NCBI GenBank assembly: GCA_016194285.1 | Contig: JACQBZ010000097.1 | Location: 1 to 46,040, forward strand | DNA from: Nitrospirota bacterium | Lineage (GTDB): Bacteria > Nitrospirota > Nitrospiria > JACQBZ01 | Direction of reading: 5' to 3' | Length of the DNA stretch: 46,040 bases | Shown here: positions 25,787 through 34,684 of the stretch, piece after piece | Position numbering within the stretch: the first letter of the stretch is position 1 | Layout: every line of letters begins with the position of its first letter | Notes under the pieces: generated by a model | The model's database searches: none | What the model was told of the DNA's origin: nothing | The model's input: the letters and a program-made list of their open reading frames with translations, nothing else | Translations under genes and position numbers: made by a program

Positions 25787-26416
25787 GTGCGTTATTTTCA
25801 AATTGTTTTCCGTGTTTTCATCCTATCGGTTGCGGTTACAGGACTGACGGCTTGCGGTTCAAACCCTTCCTCCTCCAATCCCTCCGGCAGTGCTTCGCCT
25901 CCGGCAGTCCAGGGTCAGGGTCAGACCCCCTCTCCTCAGGTGGCGGCCGCTCCGGGCCAGCCCCCATCGGGACGTGACCCTCAAATGGAGCAAGGGGCGC
26001 AGTTTATGGCGGTCGTGATGGAGTACAAACGGCGTCTGGAAAAAGATCCCAAGGACAAGGAGGCGCTGCTCTTGCTGGGCAATGCGAATTACGATATCAA
26101 CCGGTTCGATCAGGCCAAGGAATATTATCAGCGCTATCTGGAAATTGATCCGGAGCGCGTGGGAGTTCGGACCGATCTGGCCACGAGCTATTACAACACC
26201 AAAGATGTGGATTCGGCCGTGCGCGAGTTGAAATCCGTTGTGGCGCAGGTCCCGGATCATGAAGCGGCCCTCTATAACCTCGGTCTGATTCTGTGGAAGG
26301 ATAAACAGGATAAGTCGGGCGCGATTAAAGCCTGGGAAACGTTGTTGAAGGCCCATCCGAATTATCCGAAGGCCGCGGAGGTCCGAAAGCGGATCGATGA
26401 GATGAAGAAGTCGTAA
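25787..26416 (+). CDS. TPR-repeat lipoprotein
   Basis: The 209-residue protein has a signal peptide ending in a lipobox (VTGLTACG), so it is likely attached to the inner or outer membrane. A Ser/Pro/Gln-rich linker (about residues 25-65) is followed by about three tetratricopeptide repeats (LLLGNANYDINRFDQAKEYYQRYLEIDP; VRTDLATSYYNTKDVDSAVRELKSV; ALYNLGLILWKDKQDKSGAIKAWETLL). These repeats bind partner proteins; the end resembles the TPR domain of CcmH/NrfG-type assembly factors, but no other member of that system is nearby. GTG start with AAGGAG. It is followed nine bases later by the YHS-type gene, and the three genes to 27326 form an operon. Confidence 0.85.
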   Translation: MRYFQIVFRVFILSVAVTGLTACGSNPSSSNPSGSASPPAVQGQGQTPSPQVAAAPGQPPSGRDPQMEQGAQFMAVVMEYKRRLEKDPKDKEALLLLGNANYDINRFDQAKEYYQRYLEIDPERVGVRTDLATSYYNTKDVDSAVRELKSVVAQVPDHEAALYNLGLILWKDKQDKSGAIKAWETLLKAHPNYPKAAEVRKRIDEMKKS

Positions 26417-26424
26417 GGTGCGCC

Positions 26425-26679
26425 GTGCGATTTCTGGTCATCCTGATTCTTTCTTTTATCCTTTACCTTGTGGTGAGACTGTTGATCGGTTTCTCCTATC
26501 TGTCGAGTCAACGACGGAAACGACAGGAGCAGTTGGGAGGAGAAATGGTCAAAGATCCGATCTGCGACACGTACGTTCCGAAGAGCCGAGCCATTGAAAA
26601 GAACGTAAACGGTCAAACGATTTATTTCTGCAGTCAAGAATGTATAGATGCCTTTTTTAAAAAAAGGAGGGCGATATGA
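26425..26679 (+). CDS. Small membrane-anchored YHS/TRASH-type metal-binding protein
   Basis: The 84-residue protein has one N-terminal transmembrane helix ([19 protein letters not shown]), a basic patch (RRKRQ) and a YHS-like domain: [20 protein letters not shown], then [12 protein letters not shown]. Cysteines at about residues 47, 69 and 73 could bind copper or another soft metal. Family members of this size occur widely but lack a firm function. GTG start, nine bases after the TPR gene. Its stop overlaps the ATG of the following aldolase gene by four bases. Confidence 0.82.
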   Translation: MRFLVILILSFILYLVVRLLIGFSYLSSQRRKRQEQLGGEMVKDPICDTYVPKSRAIEKNVNGQTIYFCSQECIDAFFKKRRAI

Positions 26680-27326
26680 AATTTTTCCTGGATACCGCCA
26701 ACGTCAAGGAGATTCAAGAAGCTGCCGACATGGGGGTCCTGGACGGCGTGACGACAAACCCGTCGCTGGTGTCCAAAGAAGGCCGTCCCTTCCTCACGAT
26801 TCTGGAGGAAATCTGCCGGATCGTTAACGGACCGATCAGCGCGGAGGTGGTCAGTGTTGATCTGGACGGAATGCTCAAAGAAGGCCGCGAGCTGGCCAAG
26901 ATCCACAAGAACATCGTGGTCAAACTCCCGACGATCCTGGAAGGTCTGAAGGCCTGTAAACGGTTGACGGGCGAAGGCATCCGCGTCAACATGACCCTGG
27001 TGTTCTCGCCCTCGCAGGCGCTGCTTACGGCCAAGGCCGGGGCGACCTTCATGAGCCCGTTCATCGGACGGCTGGATGACGTCAGTCAATCCGGAATGGA
27101 GATCATCCGGCAGATCAAGACGATCTACGGAAACTACGGCTACAAGACCGAGATCCTGGCCGCCAGCATCCGCCACCCGATGCATGTGGTTGAGGCCGCG
27201 CTGGCCGGGGCCGACGTCGCCACCATGCCCTTTTCCGTGATCCAGCAACTGGTCAAACATCCTCTGACGGATGTGGGTTTGAAGAAATTCCTCGCCGACT
27301 GGCAGTCGATGCAACACAAATCATAG
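26676..27326 (+). CDS. Transaldolase-family protein (TalC / fructose-6-phosphate aldolase type)
   Basis: The 216-residue single-barrel enzyme begins [16 protein letters not shown] and has [14 protein letters not shown], the Schiff-base lysine in [15 protein letters not shown] near residue 86, [32 protein letters not shown], and ASIRHPMHV. The short length and these motifs place it in the TalC/FSA subgroup. Whether it acts as a transaldolase in the pentose phosphate pathway or as a fructose-6-phosphate aldolase cannot be settled here. It is translationally coupled to the YHS-type gene (overlapping ATGA), with an AAAGGAGG site eight bases upstream. Confidence 0.93.
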   Translation: MKFFLDTANVKEIQEAADMGVLDGVTTNPSLVSKEGRPFLTILEEICRIVNGPISAEVVSVDLDGMLKEGRELAKIHKNIVVKLPTILEGLKACKRLTGEGIRVNMTLVFSPSQALLTAKAGATFMSPFIGRLDDVSQSGMEIIRQIKTIYGNYGYKTEILAASIRHPMHVVEAALAGADVATMPFSVIQQLVKHPLTDVGLKKFLADWQSMQHKS

Positions 27327-27394
27327 TGGAAAATCACGAGTGATCACAGCAGATCCGCCTTCGGCTGCGATAAGTTTACCCGAGAAATCATGAC

Positions 27395-29404
27395 ATGGTT
27401 GTTTCCATCGATTCTCACAGTCGGCCTTTAAGTATTTCAACCTCGTTTCTTTTCTTCCTTTTTCTTCTTTCCCTTGGGTGCGGTCAAACCGACCCCCTCT
27501 CCAGTATCGGTGTAGTGGCGGTCAATGACAGCGTGACAGTGGCCAAGAACAGCACGAGCAACGTGATCAACGTGCTGGCGAATGATACGGACCTTGAGGG
27601 CAATCCGCTGACCGTGACGGCGGTGACGGCGCCGACGAGCGGGACGGCGGCGGTGGGGGTCGGCGGGGCGAATGTGACCTATACGCCGAGCGCGAACTTT
27701 ACCGGAACGGATTCCTTCACCTACACGATCAGCGACGGCAGTGGGGGCACGGCGACCGCGACGGTGGTGGTGACGGTGGGCAATACAGCGCCGACTGCCA
27801 GCAATCAGAGTGTAACGACAGCGGAAGACACCGCGATGGTGATTGCCCTGAGCGGCTCGGATTCCAACGGGGATCCGCTGACCTTTACTGTGACGTCTCC
27901 GACACAAGGGAGTCTGGATACCCTCACGCCTCCGGCTACCTGTAACGCGGGAAATTGCACGGCGCAGGTGATCTATACGCCGAGCCTGCACTACAACGGG
28001 AGTGACAGCTTCACGTTCAAGGCCAACGACGGCCTGGTGGATTCCACCGTGGCGACGGTGTCAATCACCGTGACCCCGGCCACGATCGAGCGCGTCAATG
28101 TTGATCCCATCGGCGCTCAAGCCCAAGGCCCCCCCTGCAGCGACCCCTTCACCTGTTCATCCGTGGCAAGTTACTCGCCCTCCATCAGCAGCACTGGCCG
28201 GTATGTGGCCTATTCGTCATTTGACACAACTCTCGTGGCCGGGGATACGAATGACGCGCAAGACGTTTTTGTCCGTGACCGGCAGACGAACACCACCAGC
28301 CGTGTCAGCGTCGCGTCCGATGGCACAGAGGCAGACGACAACAGTGATCGCCCTGCCATCAGCGCGGATGGCCGCTACGTCGCGTTCATGTCCAATGCCA
28401 CCAATCTCGTAACGGGGGACACCAACCTCGCCAGCGATATCTTTGTCTATGATCGACAAACCGGAGTGGCGACCCGCGTCAGCATTGTGTCCGACGGCAC
28501 CGAGGCGAATGGCGGCAGTTATTATCCGGCCATCAGTGCGGATGGCCGCTATGTCGCGTTCATGTCCAATGCCACCAACCTCGTAACGGGGGACACTAAC
28601 CTCGCCAGCGATATCTTTGTCCATGACCGTCAGACGAACACCACCACCCGAGTCAGCGTTGACTCAACCGACACCCAAGCCAACGGCAGTAGCGCTTTTC
28701 CCACCATCAGTAGCGATGGCCGGTATGTGGCCTTCCGATCCTACGCGAGCAACCTCATAACAGGGGATACCAATAGTACGTCTGACATTTTCGTTCACAA
28801 TCTCCAAACCGGAATCACCGTCCGGATGAGCATCGCATCCGACGGCACTGAGGGAAATAATCTTAGTTATGGAACACCCTCCATGAGCGCGGATGGCCGC
28901 TATGTGGCGTTCGAATCAGACGCTACCAATCTTGTTGCCGGGGACACCAATGGTGCCTCCGACATCTTCGTCCATGACCGCGACATGGACGGGGACGGCG
29001 TCTATGACGAGGCCGGCGCCGTCAGCACCACCCGGGTGAGCGTTGCGTCCGACGGCGCCGCGGCGAGTGGCGGCTCCAGTTTTAGTGCCTCCATCAGCGG
29101 GGATGGCCGCTACGTCGCGTTCATGTCGATTGCCATCAATCTCGTAGCGGGAGACACCAATGGGTTCAGTGACATCTTCGTCCACGACCGCGACGCGGAC
29201 GGCAATGGCATCTTTGACGAATCTGGGGCCATCAGCACCACCCGGGTGAGCGTTGCGTCCGACGGCACGGAGGCGGATGACAATAGTCGTCTCCCCTCCA
29301 TCAACGCGGATGGCCGGTACGCGGCCTTTGAGTCGGACGCCAGCACGCTTGTAACAGGGGACACCAACACCCGTAGCGACATCTTCGTCGACCCGGTGCC
29401 TTAG
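27395..29404 (+). CDS. Surface lipoprotein with two cadherin-like domains and a seven-bladed TolB-like beta-propeller
   Basis: A signal peptide ends in a lipobox (FLLSLGCG, Cys at residue 29). Two bacterial cadherin-like/Ig domains follow (about 40-128 and 130-228), each with a D-x-GNPLT/GDPLT core and a YTPS..F.G.DSFTY/F strand. From about residue 230 to the end there are seven repeats of roughly 58 residues with the core ADGRYVAFxSxATNLVxGDTNxxSDIFVHD and TTRVSVASDGTEA, i.e. propeller blades of the PD40/TolB kind. Blades 5 and 6 carry calcium-loop insertions (DMDGDGVYDE and DADGNGIFDE). The last blade lacks its final strand, which IERVNVDPIGAQA before blade 1 can supply. It is probably secreted or on the cell surface; binding partner unknown. 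A weak ribosome-binding site makes the start slightly uncertain. Confidence 0.85.
   Translation: MVVSIDSHSRPLSISTSFLFFLFLLSLGCGQTDPLSSIGVVAVNDSVTVAKNSTSNVINVLANDTDLEGNPLTVTAVTAPTSGTAAVGVGGANVTYTPSANFTGTDSFTYTISDGSGGTATATVVVTVGNTAPTASNQSVTTAEDTAMVIALSGSDSNGDPLTFTVTSPTQGSLDTLTPPATCNAGNCTAQVIYTPSLHYNGSDSFTFKANDGLVDSTVATVSITVTPATIERVNVDPIGAQAQGPPCSDPFTCSSVASYSPSISSTGRYVAYSSFDTTLVAGDTNDAQDVFVRDRQTNTTSRVSVASDGTEADDNSDRPAISADGRYVAFMSNATNLVTGDTNLASDIFVYDRQTGVATRVSIVSDGTEANGGSYYPAISADGRYVAFMSNATNLVTGDTNLASDIFVHDRQTNTTTRVSVDSTDTQANGSSAFPTISSDGRYVAFRSYASNLITGDTNSTSDIFVHNLQTGITVRMSIASDGTEGNNLSYGTPSMSADGRYVAFESDATNLVAGDTNGASDIFVHDRDMDGDGVYDEAGAVSTTRVSVASDGAAASGGSSFSASISGDGRYVAFMSIAINLVAGDTNGFSDIFVHDRDADGNGIFDESGAISTTRVSVASDGTEADDNSRLPSINADGRYAAFESDASTLVTGDTNTRSDIFVDPVP
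28364..28621 (+). repeat. Near-identical internal DNA repeat in blades 2 and 3
   Basis: Two 84-base segments (28364-28447 and 28538-28621) differ at only a few third-position bases, while other blades have diverged much more. The 174-base offset equals 58 codons, one propeller blade. This points to recent duplication or gene conversion within the gene. Confidence 0.85.
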
Positions 29405-29412
29405 TCTTGCCC

Positions 29413-30198
29413 ATGAAGGATCTCAATCCCGTTATGGATCGTAATGCCAAAAAATGGTTTCTCATGGCGTTAACACTGAGCATGCTGCTGGGCTACCGAT
29501 CGACGGTGCTGGCCGCGGGGATTGATATTCCCGCCGCCGTCTTAACCCAGGGAGGCTATGCGCTCGGCCTGGAATGGGGTCGCGTCAGTCGTGACATCAA
29601 GTTTTCCGATACGGAAATCAAACAGCGGTCGCATCCTTATCTGGCGAAGCTGAGTTATGGATTGTTGAACCGGCTTGATCTGTACGGAATCGCCGGCGCG
29701 GCAGATAGCCGGAATGATCTCGGATTCAAGGGCGATTCACGCCCCGCTTTTGGAGGAGGAATCAAACTTCTACTATTGAAGTACAACGATACTCTTGTTG
29801 GGTTGACAGGACAAGCGATCAGGTTCACAAGCTCCGACAGCAATGTCGCAAATATTGCGGGTCTCGATATGAAGACCTCCTGGTATGAATACGACATGGC
29901 CTTGGGCATCAGCAGACTGATCAGCACCCAGGTCGGTGATGGCGTCGTTTATGCCGGTGTGCTTCTATCGAAACTGAACGGCAAGCTGGAATCGGATTTC
30001 GGCAATAATCCCTCTCAGAGTGCAAACTTCAAAGAGTCCCATCCGATCGGATTTTTCTTGGGTGGTGATCTCTTAGGCGGAGATACAGGGTCGGGGGACC
30101 GAGTTCGACTTGGAGTCGAGGGTCGGTTCATCACCGAGACCTCTGTCTTGGTCAAATTAAGTTTCGCATTTAGCGGCACCGAGCTCGCGAAGTATTGA
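29413..30198 (+). CDS. Predicted outer-membrane beta-barrel protein
   Basis: About 261 residues, with a Sec signal peptide (KKWFLMALTLSMLLGYRSTVLAAG, probable cleavage after ALAA-like LAA). The mature chain alternates hydrophobic and polar residues in many short strands, such as YALGLEWGRVSRDIKF, RLDLYGIAGAADS, DRVRLGVEGRFI and SVLVKLSFAFSG, as in barrels of 10-12 strands. It contains no cysteine and ends near an aromatic-rich strand rather than a classic terminal Phe. It lies nine bases after the propeller lipoprotein, so the two may form a surface complex; that is inference. The ATG at 29413 or the one at 29434 could be the start. Confidence 0.72.
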   Translation: MKDLNPVMDRNAKKWFLMALTLSMLLGYRSTVLAAGIDIPAAVLTQGGYALGLEWGRVSRDIKFSDTEIKQRSHPYLAKLSYGLLNRLDLYGIAGAADSRNDLGFKGDSRPAFGGGIKLLLLKYNDTLVGLTGQAIRFTSSDSNVANIAGLDMKTSWYEYDMALGISRLISTQVGDGVVYAGVLLSKLNGKLESDFGNNPSQSANFKESHPIGFFLGGDLLGGDTGSGDRVRLGVEGRFITETSVLVKLSFAFSGTELAKY

Positions 30199-30202
30199 TA
30201 AC

Positions 30203-31564
30203 GTGGGAAGAAAGTATCCCGAATTGATGCGGCCCGTCTTACACCGGCTGCTTGAGGCGGCGCTGCAGGCCGCCGATCCGGTCGCGGCCGTCCGCCGGTC
30301 GCTAAGGCTTGCGAAATCCCGCCTCATTGTCAGTGATCAGAGAGAAAATAAGCCCGAAGAATCTTTTTATGAACTCGACGGGATCCGCCGATTGATCGTC
30401 CTCGGCGCCGGAAAGGCCGCCCCGGCCATGGCGGCGGCCGTGGAGTCCCTTCTCGGTTCGCGAATCACCTGCGGTTTCATCGTCACAAAGGACGGCCGAT
30501 TCAAGGCGTTGAAGCGGATTCGGATTCGGACGGCCGGTCATCCGATCCCCGACCGTGCCGGACGCACCGCAGCCGCACGGATGGTCGATCTTGTGACCGG
30601 TCTGGATCCGGATGATCTGGTTCTGTTCCTTCTCTCCGGCGGTGCCTCGGCCATGCTGCCGTTTCCGGCCGAGGGGGTAACGCTCCGAGATAAACAGAGG
30701 ATCACCGATCGTCTTCTGCGCGCCGGAGCGACGATTGAAGAATTAAACACCGTCCGGAAACATCTTTCACGACTCAAAGGGGGACAACTAGCCGCGCGGT
30801 GTCGTCCGGCTCGCGTGGTCTCGCTCATCCTGTCGGATGTGATCGGGAGTCGGCTGGAGGCGATCGGTTCCGGCCCGACGGCGCCGGATTCGACGACGTT
30901 CGATCATGCGATCGGAATTTTAAAGAAATACCGTCTCTGGTCCGGGGCCCCCCTTGCGGTCAAAAGATATCTTGTGGCCGGTCGCCGAGGCGCTCGACCC
31001 GAAACGCCGAAACCCGGCGATCCGTTATTTCAGCGGGTGAAAAACGTCATTATCGGAGATAATCGTACCGCAGTCGAGGCGGCTGCAGATCAGGCCCGAG
31101 CGTTGGGGCTGAATGTGTTTGTCTTAACGACAAAACTGCAGGGTGAAGCCCGGGAAGCCGCCAAATTGTTCGGGTCGCTTGCGCGGGAAGTCCATCGGAT
31201 CGGGAAACCGGTTGGGCCGCCGGCGTGTCTTCTCGCGGGCGGGGAGCTGACCGTCACCGTGACGGGCCGCGGAAAAGGGGGACGGTGCCAGGAATTTGCG
31301 CTGGCGGCCGTAAAGGAGATCGCAGGGCTTAACGGGACGACGCTGGCGGCCTTCGGCACCGACGGCACCGATGGCCCGACGGATGCGGCCGGAGCGGTGG
31401 TGGACGATACGACGCTGCTTCGGGCCGCGCGAAGAGGACTCGATCTGGATCGGTTTCTGGCTCGGAATGATTCCTACCATTTTTTTAAAAAACTCGGAGG
31501 GTTGATCCAAACCGGACCGACGGGGACCAATGTGAATGATATCTATCTGTTGCTGGTGAAATGA
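30203..31564 (+). CDS. Glycerate 2-kinase (GckA/TtuD, MOFRL family)
   Basis: The 453-residue enzyme shows the two domains of type II glycerate kinases. The N-terminal part has LIVLGAGKAAPAMAAAVE, GHPIPDRAG and LLSGGASAMLP. The C-terminal MOFRL domain has LLAGGELTVTVTGRGKGGRCQEFALAAV, AFGTDGTDGPTDAAGAVVD and GPTGTNVNDIYLLL. It phosphorylates D-glycerate at carbon 2, linking glyoxylate or serine carbon to glycolysis. GTG start four bases after the barrel gene stop. A GTAGGGGC hairpin lies directly after the stop. Confidence 0.94.
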   Translation: MGRKYPELMRPVLHRLLEAALQAADPVAAVRRSLRLAKSRLIVSDQRENKPEESFYELDGIRRLIVLGAGKAAPAMAAAVESLLGSRITCGFIVTKDGRFKALKRIRIRTAGHPIPDRAGRTAAARMVDLVTGLDPDDLVLFLLSGGASAMLPFPAEGVTLRDKQRITDRLLRAGATIEELNTVRKHLSRLKGGQLAARCRPARVVSLILSDVIGSRLEAIGSGPTAPDSTTFDHAIGILKKYRLWSGAPLAVKRYLVAGRRGARPETPKPGDPLFQRVKNVIIGDNRTAVEAAADQARALGLNVFVLTTKLQGEAREAAKLFGSLAREVHRIGKPVGPPACLLAGGELTVTVTGRGKGGRCQEFALAAVKEIAGLNGTTLAAFGTDGTDGPTDAAGAVVDDTTLLRAARRGLDLDRFLARNDSYHFFKKLGGLIQTGPTGTNVNDIYLLLVK

Positions 31565-31570
31565 ACGGCC

Positions 31571-31598
31571 GTAGGGGCGCGTCGCGTCGTGCCCCTAC
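31571..31598. repeat. GTAGGGGC...GCCCCTAC inverted repeat after the glycerate kinase gene
   Basis: Perfect 8-base arms (31571-31578 and 31591-31598) enclose GCGTCGCGTCGT. It starts six bases after the stop codon. It is a member of the dispersed family also seen at 32634, 35197 and 35829. Confidence 0.8.
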
Positions 31599-31627
31599 TT
31601 GACCGGACGGTGCAAAACGGCTATTCT
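31599..31627 (+). promoter_or_regulatory. Probable promoter of the FHA-GGDEF gene
   Basis: TTGACC (31599-31604), a 17-base spacer and TATTCT (31622-31627), beginning at the end of the GTAGGGGC repeat. The leader of about 40 bases carries AAGGA before the ATG at 31672. Confidence 0.45.
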
Positions 31628-31671
31628 GACGGCAGGGATTAATACAGGGAGTCTTCTTCACAAGGAATGTT

Positions 31672-32589
31672 ATGGATCAACAGGATCAGACTCAGACCGT
31701 AAACGTCAAAACTCTTCGGCATTCCCGGGCCCGGCCCGGCCGCGAGACCCCCGCTCTGATCGTGATGGCGGGAGGTGATCTCGGTAAAGTGTTCCACTTC
31801 GACCAAGAGGACAAGACCATCGGTCGGGACGTGGAGGCTGAAATCTCTCTGAGGGACTCTTTGGTTTCGCGGCGTCATGCCCAACTCTACCGGCAGAAAG
31901 CGGAGGACGGCGATGCGATTTATTATGTCATCGTCGATCTGCATTCCACCAACGGCACCTTTGTCAACGGCGAGCGCATTTCAAAGGCCTTCCTTCAGGG
32001 CGGCGACAAGATTCAGATCGGCAACACGATGCTCAAATTCACCTTTCATGATGAGACCGATCACCGTTACCAGGTGGAGATTCAGCGGCGGATCGAACTG
32101 GACGAACTGACCGGTTTGCTTTCACTCAATTCATTCTATGAGCGCTTGGAACGGCGGCTGAAGCAAGCGCAACGCAGCCAATCGAGAGTGGCCATTCTCA
32201 TGATGGATCTGGACGGCCTCAAAGGTGTGAACGAGAGGCACGGCCATCTGGCCGGTAGTTTCCTGATCAAAAGCGTCGGCCGAATTTTGCGCAAGCGTCT
32301 AGGCCGACTCGGGGAAGTCGGCCGCTACGGGGGAGACGAATTTATCGCCTTTGTTCCGGACCTCAAAACGGAGGAGACCCTCACGCATCTTGAAAACGTG
32401 CGAGCTGCCATCGCGGGGCACCGGTTCTCATTCAAGAATAAAACCGTTCGGATCACCCTCTCGGTTGGTCTGGCGACGTTTCCCTGGGACGGACATTCCG
32501 TGGAGGTGCTGGTGACCGCGGCGGATGCGGCACTCTTCTCGGCCAAGCGACAGGGCAAAAACCGAATCGTGGTGTACGCCCAGGAGTAA
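31672..32589 (+). CDS. FHA-domain diguanylate cyclase
   Basis: The N-terminal half (about residues 35-130) is an FHA phosphothreonine-binding domain (IGRDVEAEISLRDSLVSRRHAQ, then DLHSTNGTFVNGERI). The C-terminal half is a GGDEF domain with the intact active site GRYGGDEFIAF and the flanking LMMDLDGLKGVNERHGH. It should make cyclic di-GMP, with activity controlled by binding a phosphorylated partner. No RxxD inhibitory site is obvious ahead of GGDEF. There is no transmembrane segment, so it is cytoplasmic. Both pilus ATPases in the window have N-terminal modules of the c-di-GMP-binding MshEN kind, so they are possible targets; this is inference. The start ATG has AAGGA upstream. Confidence 0.93.
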   Translation: MDQQDQTQTVNVKTLRHSRARPGRETPALIVMAGGDLGKVFHFDQEDKTIGRDVEAEISLRDSLVSRRHAQLYRQKAEDGDAIYYVIVDLHSTNGTFVNGERISKAFLQGGDKIQIGNTMLKFTFHDETDHRYQVEIQRRIELDELTGLLSLNSFYERLERRLKQAQRSQSRVAILMMDLDGLKGVNERHGHLAGSFLIKSVGRILRKRLGRLGEVGRYGGDEFIAFVPDLKTEETLTHLENVRAAIAGHRFSFKNKTVRITLSVGLATFPWDGHSVEVLVTAADAALFSAKRQGKNRIVVYAQE

Positions 32590-32633
32590 TCCAGTTTTGA
32601 TAAAATAGAGGGTTGTCCAATAAAACCGTAGAG

Positions 32634-32661
32634 GTAGGGGCGGTTTGCGAACCGTCCCTAC
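32634..32661. repeat. GTAGGGGCGGTT...AACCGTCCCTAC inverted repeat
   Basis: Twelve-base arms (one G-T pair) around TGCG, lying between the convergent FHA-GGDEF and typA genes. The inner sequence differs from the other GTAGGGGC elements but the outer arms match. Confidence 0.8.
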
Positions 32662-34487
32662 TCGGCCTTGTTTCGGGCCCGTTTGCGGTCGTGCTCGGAC
32701 AGGAGTTTTTTGCGGAGGCGGATGGAAGACGGCGTCACTTCGACCAGTTCATCGTCCGCGATAAACTCGATCGCCTGCTCCAGCGTCGGGCGGTGGGGGG
32801 GCGTCAGAACGATCGCTTCCTCGGCGCCGGAAGAACGGATGTTCGTCAGGTGTTTCCTCTTGCAAAGGTTGACCACGATATCATCTTCTCGCGAATTCTC
32901 GCCCACGACCATTCCTTCGTAAAGTTTATCACCGGGACTGACGAAGAGCGTGCCGCGCTCTTGAATATTGTGCATTGTGTAGGGGACGGCTTCGCCTTCT
33001 TCCATCGAGATCAGGACGCCGCGATTGCGCGAAGGGATTTCGCCCCGGTAGGGCTGGTAGTCCAGGAACATCTGGTTTAGGATGCCGGTGCCTTTCGTGT
33101 CGGTCAGAAACTCGCTGCGATATCCGAACAGCCCGCGGGCCGGAATCTCGAACAGGAGATGAACCCAGCCGTTGCCGTGGTTGACCATGTTCTTCAGTTC
33201 GGCCCGTCGGGGGCCCAGCCGTTCCATCACGATCCCGACGTACTGCTCTTCGATGTCGAGGTAAACCTGCTCGATCGGTTCCAGGCGTTGTCCGTTGACC
33301 TCCTTGAAGATCACCTCGGGTCGTGAGACGGCCAGCTCATAACCCTCTCGGCGCATGTTCTCGATTAAGATAGAGAGATGCAGTTCGCCCCGCCCCGAGA
33401 CGCGGAAGACGTCGGTGCTGTCGGTCTCCTCCACGCGCAGCGCGACGTTCGAGCGCAGCTCATTGAAAAGACGCTCGCGGAGATTCCGTGACGTGACGAA
33501 TTTTCCTTCGCGGCCGGCGAACGGGGAGGTGTTCACCATAAAGAGCATCGAGATGGTCGGCTCGCCGATCGCGAGCGGCGGCAGCGGTTCGGGACGCTCG
33601 GCATCCGCGACGGTATCGCCGATCTGGACATTCTCCAGTCCGGCGATGGCTACGATGTCGCCGCCGCGGGCTTCATTGATCTCGATCCGCTTTAATCCTT
33701 CAAATCCCATTAGGCGGCTGATCTTTCCCGTCTCGACATGCCCATCCGGTCGAACCTGCGCGACCGTTTCCTGCGTCCGGATCCGGCCTCGAACAACACG
33801 GCCGAGACCGATCCGGCCGATGTAGTTGTCGTAGTCCAGCATCGTGATCTGGAGCTGGAGCGGGGCGTTCTCTTCCGCGGGCGGCGGCGGAATCTTGGAC
33901 AGGATCGTTTCGAACAGAGGAATCAGATCGGTGTTCGAATCGGCCAGCGCGTATTTCGCCACGCCGGTCTTGGCCGAGGTGTAGACGACCGGGAAGTCCA
34001 TCTGCTCATCCGTGGCGTTGAGTTCCATGAACAGGTCAAAGACGAGATTTAAAACTTCGACCGGCCGCGCATCGGCTCGATCAATCTTGTTGATCACGAC
34101 GATCGGCTTGAGGCTGAGTTCCAGCGCCTTCCGCAGCACGAACCGCGTCTGGGGCATCGGGCCTTCGAAGGCGTCCACGACGAGAAGGACGCCGTCCACC
34201 ATCGTCAGGATCCGCTCCACCTCGCCCGAGAAGTCGGCATGGCCGGGGGTGTCCACAATATTGATCTTGTAGTCTTTATATCGGATCGCGGTGTTCTTGG
34301 CCAGGATCGTGATGCCGCGTTCTTGTTCGAGGACGTTCGAATCCATGATCCGTTCGCCCATGATCTCATGGGCCCGGAAGGCGCCGCCCTGCTGGAGCAT
34401 CCGGTCAACCAGGGTTGTCTTCCCGTGGTCGACGTGGGCGATGATCGCGATGTTTCGAAGGTCAATGCGGTGCGTCATAACGGTCAT
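32658..34487 (-). CDS. typA: Ribosome-associated translational GTPase TypA/BipA
   Basis: About 609 residues. The GTPase domain carries [20 protein letters not shown], the switch I region [26 protein letters not shown] and [13 protein letters not shown]-like domains II and III follow, then the BipA-specific C-terminus ([32 protein letters not shown]). BipA helps 50S subunit assembly and stress or low-temperature growth. The frame extends upstream to 34652 without homology. I chose ATG 34487 ([12 protein letters not shown]); ATG 34478 is equally possible. Neither has a strong ribosome-binding site, though AAAAGG lies about 12 bases before 34487. A strong promoter and a 5' hairpin precede the gene. 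Confidence 0.95.
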   Translation of the reverse strand: MTVMTHRIDLRNIAIIAHVDHGKTTLVDRMLQQGGAFRAHEIMGERIMDSNVLEQERGITILAKNTAIRYKDYKINIVDTPGHADFSGEVERILTMVDGVLLVVDAFEGPMPQTRFVLRKALELSLKPIVVINKIDRADARPVEVLNLVFDLFMELNATDEQMDFPVVYTSAKTGVAKYALADSNTDLIPLFETILSKIPPPPAEENAPLQLQITMLDYDNYIGRIGLGRVVRGRIRTQETVAQVRPDGHVETGKISRLMGFEGLKRIEINEARGGDIVAIAGLENVQIGDTVADAERPEPLPPLAIGEPTISMLFMVNTSPFAGREGKFVTSRNLRERLFNELRSNVALRVEETDSTDVFRVSGRGELHLSILIENMRREGYELAVSRPEVIFKEVNGQRLEPIEQVYLDIEEQYVGIVMERLGPRRAELKNMVNHGNGWVHLLFEIPARGLFGYRSEFLTDTKGTGILNQMFLDYQPYRGEIPSRNRGVLISMEEGEAVPYTMHNIQERGTLFVSPGDKLYEGMVVGENSREDDIVVNLCKRKHLTNIRSSGAEEAIVLTPPHRPTLEQAIEFIADDELVEVTPSSIRLRKKLLSEHDRKRARNKAE

Positions 34488-34525
34488 ATTGTATTCAATC
34501 CTTTTCGTTTGAATCATCGGACAAC

Positions 34526-34549
34526 AAAAAGCCCCAAGCAAACTCGGGG
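34526..34549 (-). promoter_or_regulatory. Hairpin with T-run at the 5' end of the typA leader
   Basis: On the reverse strand CCCCGAG (34543-34549), loop TTTG, CTTGGGG (34532-34538), then CTTTTTG. The shape is that of an intrinsic terminator, yet the predicted transcription start (about 34551) lies two bases before it. The RNA would therefore begin with this stem-loop, more suited to 5'-end protection or regulation than to termination. Confidence 0.65.
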
Positions 34550-34557
34550 TTGACGTT

Positions 34558-34586
34558 ATCTTAGCAGGTTCCGGCGTCGACGTCAA
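34558..34586 (-). promoter_or_regulatory. Extended -10 promoter of typA
   Basis: Reverse strand: TTGACG (34581-34586), a 17-base spacer ending TGC, then TAAGAT (34558-34563). The TG one base before the -10 makes it an extended -10 promoter. Confidence 0.75.
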
Positions 34587-34619
34587 GCGATCGCAGGTGC
34601 CGGGAAGCAGCTTTTTTAA

Positions 34620-34648
34620 TTGCAATCCTATCGTGTTTTCCTTAAAAT
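34620..34648 (+). promoter_or_regulatory. Promoter of the DUF2155-like lipoprotein gene
   Basis: TTGCAA (34620-34625), a 17-base spacer and TAAAAT (34643-34648). The ATG at 34685 follows a short leader with an ACTCAAA/TTTGAGT hairpin and a GGGGG ribosome-binding site. Confidence 0.5.
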
Positions 34649-34684
34649 ACACTCAAATATTTTTTTGAGTTCAACGGGGGTTGG

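Noticed and set aside
28217-29382. Regular repeats in the propeller gene seen as a possible CRISPR or tandem array.
   Set aside because: The period is a 58-codon blade, the frame is open throughout and third positions vary, so it is coding repetition.
32658-34652. A longer TypA with about 55 extra N-terminal residues.
   Set aside because: The extra part runs through the predicted promoter and 5' hairpin; the family starts at MTHRIDLRN.
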